Below the pieces are notes generated by a model. The model did no database searches, was not told the DNA's origin, and worked only from the letters and a program-made list of their open reading frames with translations. From NCBI GenBank assembly GCA_934565615.1, contig CAKTIH010000026.1:1-19997 (forward strand): a stretch of DNA of 19,997 bases, in the 5' to 3' direction. Made by a program: the position numbers and the translations under genes. This document shows, piece after piece, positions 14,860-19,997 of this stretch. Source of the DNA: an uncultured Oscillospiraceae bacterium (GTDB taxonomy: Bacteria; Bacillota; Clostridia; Oscillospirales; Oscillospiraceae). Position 1 is the stretch's first letter; the number at the start of each line of letters is the position of its first letter.

Positions 14860-15450
14860 TCATGGGGCGAGTTTATACTTGTATTTGTCCTCTTCGGTTA
14901 TCTCGCGCAGGACACGGCAGGGATTGCCGACGGCGACGACGCCCGAGGGGATATCGCGCGTCACGACGCTGCCCGCGCCGATAACGGTATTGTCCCCTAT
15001 CGTCACGCCGGGCAGCACCGTCACGCCCGCGCCGATCCAGACGTTACTGCCAACGGTTATCGGCAGGGCAATCTCAAGGCCGGCGTTGCGCTGCTCGACA
15101 TCCAGCGAGTGCCCTGCGGCGGAGAAGCAGCAGTTCGGCGCAATGAACACATGGTCGCCGAATGTTATAGGCGCGCAGTCGAGTATCACAAGATTGTGAT
15201 TGGAATAGAAATCATCACCGATGAAAATATTATATCCGTAATCGCACCAGAAAGGCGCAGTGATGCGCAGATCCTTCCCGGCTTTGCCGAGGATGCCGCG
15301 CATTATCTCGTCCTGCTGCGCCGTGTCCGAGGGCAGGCAAAGATTATAGCGGTGACACTCGTCCTTACACTCGGCGCGTTGCTGCGCAAGCTCCTCATCG
15401 TAATTGGCGTCATACAGAAAGCCGGCCGCAGCCTTTTCACGCTCTGTCAT
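14860..15450 (-). CDS. Sugar O-acetyltransferase (maltose/galactoside acetyltransferase family)
   Basis: Transfers acetyl from acetyl-CoA to a sugar hydroxyl, in the cytoplasm, as a trimer. 196 aa, the normal LacA/Maa length. The N-terminal Mac domain covers about 3-55 (EREKAAAGFLYDANYDEEL). The left-handed beta-helix follows, with hexapeptide repeats such as ITVGSNVWIGAGVTVLPGVT and IGDNTVIGAGSVVTRDIPSG, and the family ending VVAVGNPCRVLREI. The catalytic histidine is His114 in AAGHSLD. The start at 15450 (MTEREK) has GAGGTG about 8 bases upstream. Longer in-frame starts run back into dut and are not used. It lies 19 bp after dut on the same strand and is probably co-transcribed. The natural acceptor in this family is often unknown, and detoxification of excess sugars is the usual proposal. 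Confidence 0.9.
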   Translation of the reverse strand: MTEREKAAAGFLYDANYDEELAQQRAECKDECHRYNLCLPSDTAQQDEIMRGILGKAGKDLRITAPFWCDYGYNIFIGDDFYSNHNLVILDCAPITFGDHVFIAPNCCFSAAGHSLDVEQRNAGLEIALPITVGSNVWIGAGVTVLPGVTIGDNTVIGAGSVVTRDIPSGVVAVGNPCRVLREITEEDKYKYKLAP

Positions 15451-15469
15451 GGTACATTCACCTCGCTGA

Positions 15470-15898
15470 TTATTTCGTTCCGGTCGAGCCGAAGCCGCCG
15501 CGGCTATTGTCCCTGAGCTTATCGACGGTGACGAACTCAAGCTCAGGCTGCCGCTCCATGATGCGGAACTGGCAGATGCGCTCGTTCTTCTTTATATGCG
15601 TATCACGCAGGGCGTAGACAGGAGCCTTCCACTCGTCCGCATCCCCGCAATAAGAGTTATCGACAACGCCGACGCTATTGGTCAGGATGATCCCGAAGTT
15701 TTTGAAGGTGCTGCTGCGCGGGGCGATATGCGCTTCATAGCCCTCGGGCAGGATCATGCCGACACCGAGACGGAGATAACGGAACTCCCCCGCTTTCATC
15801 TCTACATCCTCCGCCGCGCGGAGATCGATCCAATCGCCCTTGGCGAGCTTCTCTATTTTCGTGATCTCATCGTCAAAATATTTTATAAACAGCTTCAT
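15470..15898 (-). CDS. dut: Deoxyuridine 5'-triphosphate nucleotidohydrolase (dUTPase)
   Basis: Hydrolyses dUTP to dUMP and pyrophosphate, keeping uracil out of DNA and feeding thymidylate synthesis. 142 aa, trimeric type. The five motifs are in order: DLRAAE near 25-30, PRSSTF near 60-65, NSVGVVDNSYCGDADEW near 74-90 (uracil-binding hairpin with the catalytic Asp and Tyr), ERICQFRI near 106-113, and the C-terminal RGGFGSTG (133-140) that closes over the active site. GGAG lies 9 bases before the ATG. Its promoter must lie in the 102-bp gap shared with the divergent hydrolase gene, but I found only weak candidates on this strand. Confidence 0.95.
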   Translation of the reverse strand: MKLFIKYFDDEITKIEKLAKGDWIDLRAAEDVEMKAGEFRYLRLGVGMILPEGYEAHIAPRSSTFKNFGIILTNSVGVVDNSYCGDADEWKAPVYALRDTHIKKNERICQFRIMERQPELEFVTVDKLRDNSRGGFGSTGTK

Positions 15899-15925
15899 TG
15901 CTAAACACTCCGACTTTTGTATTTA

Positions 15926-15954
15926 TTGACATCTTTGCCCAATCTGGGTAAAAT
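15926..15954 (+). promoter_or_regulatory. Near-consensus sigma-A promoter of the hydrolase gene
   Basis: Perfect TTGACA (15926-15931), 17-bp spacer, TAAAAT (15949-15954), with an expected start near 15961 and a 40-nt leader. This is the best promoter match in the window. A TATAAT at 15972-15977 has no -35 partner at the right distance. Confidence 0.75.
15934..15952. promoter_or_regulatory. Palindrome inside the hydrolase promoter spacer (candidate operator)
   Basis: TTTGCCCA and TGGGTAAA form an inverted repeat with one mismatch around ATC. It fills the space between -35 and -10, where a bound repressor would block RNA polymerase. No regulator gene is adjacent. Confidence 0.5.
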
Positions 15955-16000
15955 GTAGACATTACTACCGATATAATATCACACACGGGAGGACTTTTCC

Positions 16001-16930
16001 ATGCCAAGTTTTCAGGACTTTTATTTTCAGTCGAGCACCGGCAGAACCAGCATCCACGCGCTCAAGTGCGTGCCGGACGGCAAGCCGCGCGCAGTAGTGC
16101 AGATAGCCCACGGCATTGCCGAGCACATTGACCGCTACAGGCCGTTCATGGAGTTTCTGGCAAATAACGGCTTTGTCATCGCAGGTAATGACCACCTCGG
16201 CCACGGCAAGAGCATCCGCGTCCCTGAGGAGCAGGGCTTTTTCGCCGAGAAGGACGGCTGGTGGCGCGTCGTGGACGATATGGACAAGCTGCACGACATC
16301 ATGTCCAAGGAGTACCCGGGGCTTCCCTATGTGCTCTTCGGGCACAGCATGGGCAGCTTCCTCACGCGCACATATCTCATAAAGCACCCGGATAAGTACG
16401 ACGGCGTCATACTCAGCGGCACGGGGCACCAGAGCCCGGCGCTAGTCCTCGGTGGGAACGCCGCAGCCACGGTCATGGCAAAGCTCAACGGCGCGATGGG
16501 CGACGGCGCAAAGCTCGATTCGCTGGCCTTCGGCACGTACCTCAACAAGATAGAGAACCCGCGCACGAAGTTCGACTGGCTTTCCCGAGACTCCGAACAG
16601 GTGGACAAGTACATTGCCGATCCGCTCTGCGGCTTTGTCGGGAAAATCAGCCTCTACCGCGACATGATGCAGGGGATAAAGTTCATTACGGACAAGAAGA
16701 ACATCGCACAGATGAACAAGGAAAAACCCGTATACTTCATGTCCGGCGACGGGGACCCTGTCGGCGACTACGGCAAGGGCGTTGAACGCGCGTACAAGGC
16801 CTTCTGCGACGCGGGGCTGCACGACGTGTTCATGCGGCTCTACCCCGGCGGACGCCATGAAATGCTCAACGAAACAAACAAGGAGCAGGTATATCAGGAT
16901 ATTCTCAACTGGCTCAACGAGAAGTTCTGA
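16001..16930 (+). CDS. Alpha/beta hydrolase, monoacylglycerol lipase/lysophospholipase-like
   Basis: 309 aa serine hydrolase of the Hydrolase_4 group. The oxyanion segment is QIAHGIAEHIDRY (34-46). GNDHLGHGKS (62-71) is typical of monoacylglycerol lipases. The nucleophile elbow is GHSMGS with Ser116. The likely acid is Asp252 in MSGDGDPVGDYG, and the catalytic His is His286 in GGRHEMLNE. All three triad residues are therefore present. There is no signal peptide, so it acts in the cytoplasm or at the inner membrane face. GGGAGG lies 8 bases before the ATG. Likely substrates are monoacylglycerols or lysophospholipids, but this fold covers many esterases and thioesterases, so the substrate is uncertain. 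The gene is monocistronic, with a strong promoter and a terminator of its own. Confidence 0.88.
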   Translation: MPSFQDFYFQSSTGRTSIHALKCVPDGKPRAVVQIAHGIAEHIDRYRPFMEFLANNGFVIAGNDHLGHGKSIRVPEEQGFFAEKDGWWRVVDDMDKLHDIMSKEYPGLPYVLFGHSMGSFLTRTYLIKHPDKYDGVILSGTGHQSPALVLGGNAAATVMAKLNGAMGDGAKLDSLAFGTYLNKIENPRTKFDWLSRDSEQVDKYIADPLCGFVGKISLYRDMMQGIKFITDKKNIAQMNKEKPVYFMSGDGDPVGDYGKGVERAYKAFCDAGLHDVFMRLYPGGRHEMLNETNKEQVYQDILNWLNEKF

Positions 16931-16943
16931 CTCTTATACAAGC

Positions 16944-16973
16944 AAAACCGCTTCCCGAACGGGAAGCGGTTTT
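16944..16973. terminator. Bidirectional terminator between hydrolase and ispH-rpsA
   Basis: AAAACCGCTTCCCG and CGGGAAGCGGTTTT are perfect complements separated by two bases, effectively a 13-bp stem with a GAAC-type tetraloop. T-runs follow on both strands. It sits between converging genes. Confidence 0.88.
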
Positions 16974-16993
16974 TGTTAGTTCAGTTATCGGAA

Positions 16994-19051
16994 TTACTCT
17001 TCCTCGGTCTCAGGAGCAACACCGGTAGCGGTGCCGTCTGCGCCGACTTCGTAAACAAGAGCATCCTCGCCGTTATCATCGGCGTACTCCTCTTCCTCGA
17101 CCTCCTCGACCGCAGCGGGTGCGGGCTCGGACAGGGCACGGATGGAGAGGGATATCTTGTGCTTGTCATCGTCGATAGCGGTGATCTTTGCATCGACAAC
17201 GTCGCCGACGGTCAGGACATCCTCGGGCTTGCCGATGCGGCGGTTGGCGATCTGGGAAATGTGGATCAGGCCGTCAACACCGGGGAGAACTTCTGCGAAT
17301 GCGCCGAAGGGCATGAGCTTGACAACGGTAACGGGTGCAACATCGCCCACGCCGTACTTGTTGACGAACAGCTCCCAAGGATTGCCGTTGGGATCCTTGT
17401 AGCCAAGGGAGATCTTGCGCTTTTCCTTATCGAAGGAGATGACGTAAACGTCTATCTCATCGCCGACGGAGACGACCTCGGAGGGCTGGTGGATGCGGCC
17501 CCAGCTCAGCTCGGAGACATGGACCATGCCGTCAATGCCGCCGATATCGACAAATGCGCCGTAGCTGGTCAGGGACTTGACGGTGCCGTGATACTTCTTG
17601 CCGACCTCGATCTCGTTCCAAATGCTCTCGATGCGCTCACGGCGCTCAGCCTGTGCAACGCGGCGGATGGAGCCGACAACGCGCTTGCGTGCCTTATTGA
17701 CCTCGGTGATCTTGAGGCGGACGGTTTTCTTAAGAAGCTGTGCAAGATCGGCCTCGCGGGGCAGATCGGTCTGGGATGCGGGAACGAACACGCGCACGCC
17801 CTTGACGTTAACGACAACGCCGCCCTTGTTCTCTTCAGTGACAACGCCTTCGAGAACGGACTCGTTATCGACAGCTTCCTCGACAGCGTTCCACATCTTG
17901 GCAGCGTCGAGACGCTTCTTGGAGAGCATTGCGGTGCCTTCGACATCGTTGACTCTGACAACAACGGCTTCGATGGTATCGCCGACCTTGACAGCGTCTT
18001 CGACCTTGATGCCGTCATCGGTGAACTCGGAAGTCGGAATGAAGCCGGAATACTTGGCGCCCAGATCAACACTGATCTCGGTGCCGGTAATAGCAACAAC
18101 AACGCCGGTTACCTTATCTCCATTATATATAGTTTTGAGAGTCTCCTCCAGCATTTCATCGAAGGACTTTTCCTTCTCAACTGCGGATTCTTCAACTTTG
18201 ATTTCGTCGCTCATTTTGTTTCTTACCTCCTTAATTATCCACGCCGGGGTGGATGCACCGGCCGTGAGTCCCACTGTGTCAGCCGTTTTCAGCCTGTCCA
18301 TATCAAGGGCATCCGCCCTCTCTATAAACTCTACGCACGGACAATGCTCCCTGCATATCTCCGCAAGATGCACACTGTTCGCGCTGTGCCTGCCGCCGAT
18401 GACAACTATGGCGTCACAATCCGAGGCAAGCCTGGCCGCCTCCTCCTGACGCGTGGACGTAGCAAGGCATATTGTATCAGATATTTCCGGATTTGTACAT
18501 CTTTTTTTTATAACATTGCAACATTCGGTAAAATTACTGTTGGTCTGTGTCGTTTGAACGACAAGTGTTATGGGTTTTTCCCAATAGCCCGGATTTTCGT
18601 TCAGCCACTGCTCGAGTTCTGTCGAGTTTTCAAACACTTTATGCTCCCCGCACCAACCGCATATAGCCTCGACCTCGGGGTGGTTCCGCATGCCGATGAC
18701 AACAGTGAAGCGGTTTTTCTCCTTCGCGGCGGTGACGATCTTATGTATGGCCTTTACCTTGGGGCAGGTCGCATCATGTATCACGGCCCCGGCCTGCTTG
18801 AGTTCTTCGTACACCTCCGGTGCCGCGCCGTGCGCGCGGATGAGTACATCCTCCCCCAGCCTTGCGTCACAGGGGTTCTCTATGACGCGCAGCCCCTTTG
18901 CGGTAAGTTCCTGCACAACATCCTCATTGTGGATGAGCTGACCGAGGCTTGCGCATTTTCCCTTCTCCTCCAGCAGCTTCTCCGCCATGCCGACGGAGCG
19001 GTTTACCCCAAAGCAGAAACCGGCGCTCTGCGCAACTCTGAGTTCCCTCAT
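16994..19051 (-). CDS. ispH-rpsA: Fused IspH (HMBPP reductase) and ribosomal protein S1
   Basis: 685 aa. Residues 1-278 are IspH, the last enzyme of the MEP isoprenoid pathway, reducing HMBPP to IPP and DMAPP with a 4Fe-4S cluster. Cluster ligands Cys13 (GFCFGV), Cys96 (ATCPKV) and Cys195 (DTICLAT) are present, as are His41, His74, His124, catalytic Glu126 and Thr167, with spacing almost identical to E. coli. After a charged linker (280-305), four S1 RNA-binding domains follow at roughly 311-379, 396-465, 484-552 and 569-638, with GAFVDIGGIDGMVHVSEL and GAFAEVLPGVDGLIHISQ as typical strands. An acidic tail ends the protein. This fusion is known in Clostridia. Four S1 domains is the usual low-number S1 of Firmicutes, against six in E. 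coli. It begins 5 bp after cmk. A strong internal ribosome site precedes Met280. Confidence 0.95.
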   Translation of the reverse strand: MRELRVAQSAGFCFGVNRSVGMAEKLLEEKGKCASLGQLIHNEDVVQELTAKGLRVIENPCDARLGEDVLIRAHGAAPEVYEELKQAGAVIHDATCPKVKAIHKIVTAAKEKNRFTVVIGMRNHPEVEAICGWCGEHKVFENSTELEQWLNENPGYWEKPITLVVQTTQTNSNFTECCNVIKKRCTNPEISDTICLATSTRQEEAARLASDCDAIVVIGGRHSANSVHLAEICREHCPCVEFIERADALDMDRLKTADTVGLTAGASTPAWIIKEVRNKMSDEIKVEESAVEKEKSFDEMLEETLKTIYNGDKVTGVVVAITGTEISVDLGAKYSGFIPTSEFTDDGIKVEDAVKVGDTIEAVVVRVNDVEGTAMLSKKRLDAAKMWNAVEEAVDNESVLEGVVTEENKGGVVVNVKGVRVFVPASQTDLPREADLAQLLKKTVRLKITEVNKARKRVVGSIRRVAQAERRERIESIWNEIEVGKKYHGTVKSLTSYGAFVDIGGIDGMVHVSELSWGRIHQPSEVVSVGDEIDVYVISFDKEKRKISLGYKDPNGNPWELFVNKYGVGDVAPVTVVKLMPFGAFAEVLPGVDGLIHISQIANRRIGKPEDVLTVGDVVDAKITAIDDDKHKISLSIRALSEPAPAAVEEVEEEEYADDNGEDALVYEVGADGTATGVAPETEEE
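18212..18232 (-). promoter_or_regulatory. Internal ribosome binding site and ATG before the S1 half
   Basis: AAGGAGG (18232-18226) lies 11 bases before the in-frame ATG at 18214-18212, which encodes Met280 at the exact start of the S1 part (MSDEIKVEES). The bases also encode the last residues of IspH (IIKEVRNK). Translation from here would give a free S1 protein of 406 aa. Confidence 0.5.
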
Positions 19052-19056
19052 CGCGT

Positions 19057-19746
19057 TTACTCCTGCTTCGGGCTGAGCCGGTCAATGACAAGCTCCGCAA
19101 GCACCGCGGCACTCTCTTCAAAGTTCAGGCTGCTGGTATCGACATGCACGGCATCCTCCGCCGCACGCAGCGGAGCCGCGGCGCGCTTGGTGTCCTGCTC
19201 ATCCCGGTACTCGATGTCCTTCAGAACCTCGTCAAAGCTCGCGGCCACGCCCTTGGCCTCAAGCTCAAGCATGCGGCGCTTTGCGCGCTGCTCGGCGCTG
19301 GCGGTGAGGAATATCTTGAGGTCGGCGTCAGGGAGAACAACGGTGCCGATATCTCGCCCGTCCATGACGACATTGTGCTCCCGCGCAAGCTTGCGCTGCA
19401 TCTCAAGCAGGAAGCTCCTGACCGCAGGCAGGGACGAAACGTCCGACGCGCAGATGGATATCTCCGGCATGCGGATCGCTTCTGACACGTCCTCCCCGTC
19501 GAGGAACATACGCTGCTCACCTGCTTCGTTATAGCGCATCTCGATATTGAGCTTTGGCAGCAGAGCCTTGACGGCGGGCTCGTCATGCCGGTCTATGCCC
19601 GCGCGGTAGGCCGCCAAACCGACCGTGCGGTAGATCGCGCCGGTATCGACATATATAAAGCCGAAGTCCGCAGCGAGCTTTCTCGCCATCGTGCTCTTGC
19701 CCGCGCCGCTGGGGCCGTCTATTGCAATAGAATAAAAGTCTTTCAT
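19057..19746 (-). CDS. cmk: Cytidylate kinase
   Basis: Phosphorylates CMP and dCMP to the diphosphates with ATP, recycling nucleotides from RNA turnover and lipid synthesis. 229 aa from the chosen start, the normal length. The P-loop GPSGAGKST is at 11-19, YVDTGAIYR (32-40) is the CMP-binding motif, an NMP-binding insert lies around 60-105, DGRDIGTVVLPDADLKIFLTAS runs from 129, and the lid arginines are in SAEQRAKRR. I chose the ATG at 19746 (MKDFYSIAIDG) because GGAG sits 8 bases upstream and the N-terminus matches the family. An in-frame ATG at 19764 overlaps the upstream stop as ATGA but has no ribosome site. cmk next to ispH-rpsA is a common clostridial order. The acyltransferase gene plsC that often lies between them is missing here. 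Confidence 0.95.
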   Translation of the reverse strand: MKDFYSIAIDGPSGAGKSTMARKLAADFGFIYVDTGAIYRTVGLAAYRAGIDRHDEPAVKALLPKLNIEMRYNEAGEQRMFLDGEDVSEAIRMPEISICASDVSSLPAVRSFLLEMQRKLAREHNVVMDGRDIGTVVLPDADLKIFLTASAEQRAKRRMLELEAKGVAASFDEVLKDIEYRDEQDTKRAAAPLRAAEDAVHVDTSSLNFEESAAVLAELVIDRLSPKQE

Positions 19747-19760
19747 TACACTGTCTCCGT

Positions 19761-19997
19761 TCATATTGAATTACCGGCAACATAGCCGGTCGACCATGCT
19801 ATCTGAAGATTGAAACCGCCGGTGTAGCCGTCAAGGTCAAGCACCTCACCGGCAAAATACAGCCCCGGCATAAGCTTTGACTCCATCGTGCGGGGGTTAA
19901 TTTCCTTGGTACTCACGCCGCCTGCCGTGACTATCGCCTCGTCTATCGGCCTTGTCCCGGTCACGGACACAGGGAAAGCCTTGAACAGGTGCAGGAG
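19761..19997 (-). CDS. BaiN/YhiN (HI0933) family FAD-dependent oxidoreductase, C-terminal part (cut by right edge)
   Basis: Only the last 78 codons are visible, and the gene runs out of the window on the right. The ending is highly characteristic: EAIVTAGGVSTKEINPRTMESK, then PGLYFAGEVLDLDGYTGGFNLQ and IAWSTGYVAG. This is the FAD-proximal C-terminal motif of the HI0933/YhiN flavoprotein family, which includes BaiN, proposed to reduce bile-acid intermediates in 7-dehydroxylating gut Clostridia. Most members are of unknown role, so no bile-acid function should be assumed. The N-terminal GxGxxG dinucleotide motif is outside the window. Its stop codon is 14 bp before the cmk start, and it is probably the upstream member of the same operon, as in many Clostridia. 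Confidence 0.85.
   Translation of the reverse strand, partial: LLHLFKAFPVSVTGTRPIDEAIVTAGGVSTKEINPRTMESKLMPGLYFAGEVLDLDGYTGGFNLQIAWSTGYVAGNSI

Noticed and set aside
15972..15977. TATAAT as the -10 of the hydrolase promoter
   Set aside because: The position 17 bp upstream reads TAAAAT, a poor -35. The TTGACA/TAAAAT pair just upstream is much better.
16973..19534. An 853-codon open frame on the plus strand
   Set aside because: It runs antisense to ispH-rpsA and cmk, whose motifs are unmistakable. The frame stays open through GC-rich codon bias, has low-complexity composition and lacks a ribosome site.
19761..19997. Assigning the partial flavoprotein to bile-acid 7-dehydroxylation
   Set aside because: The BaiN label comes from the HI0933 family, which is widespread in bacteria without that pathway. 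No other bai gene is in the window.

Overview
The window looks like a chromosomal segment of a moderately GC-rich, Gram-positive anaerobe of the class Clostridia, most like the Oscillospirales/Ruminococcaceae. The reasons are AGGAGG-type ribosome binding sites, Cys-type lipoproteins in place of periplasmic binding proteins, the IspH-S1 fusion typical of Clostridia, the cmk/ispH-rpsA gene order, and a DUF4367-like anti-sigma/lipoprotein family. No phage, transposon, CRISPR array, tRNA or rRNA was seen. Genes are tightly packed and almost every gap can be explained by promoters or terminators.

Layout, left to right. (1) 1-256: start of prfA (release factor 1), cut by the left edge. (2) 304-5299: a complete branched-chain amino acid ABC operon on the minus strand, livK-livH-livM-livG-livF, with a promoter before livK, a hairpin between livK and livH, and a terminator after livF. 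(3) 5351-7920: divergent pair tmcAL (tRNA-Met C34 acetate ligase, minus) and ackA (acetate kinase, plus), both acting on acetate. Their predicted promoters face each other in a 113-bp gap. (4) 8022-10530: a LarA-superfamily nickel-dependent 2-hydroxyacid racemase/epimerase homologue overlapped by 4 bp with a class I/II aminotransferase. (5) 10606-13149: a polar amino acid ABC importer (binding lipoprotein, permease, ATPase) with its own promoter and a palindrome next to the first ribosome binding site. (6) 13172-14806, minus: a three-gene envelope-signalling module made of a lipoprotein, a sigma factor reduced to region 4, and a membrane anti-sigma-like protein. The extracytoplasmic domain of the last is homologous to the lipoprotein. 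The module sits behind a promoter of ECF type. (7) 14817-15898, minus: dut and a sugar O-acetyltransferase. (8) 15926-16973, plus: a monoacylglycerol-lipase-like alpha/beta hydrolase behind a near-consensus promoter with a palindrome in its spacer. (9) 16994-19997, minus: BaiN/YhiN-type flavoprotein (partial), cmk, and an ispH-rpsA fusion with a strong internal ribosome binding site before the S1 part.

Most of the window is amino acid uptake and central or housekeeping metabolism. The liv operon, the LarA/aminotransferase pair and the polar amino acid importer together suggest a cell that imports amino acids and interconverts them with 2-oxo and 2-hydroxy acids, but no dehydrogenase and no LarB/C/E cofactor genes are present here. 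The least ordinary items are the region-4-only sigma/anti-sigma/lipoprotein module and the possible second translation start inside ispH-rpsA.
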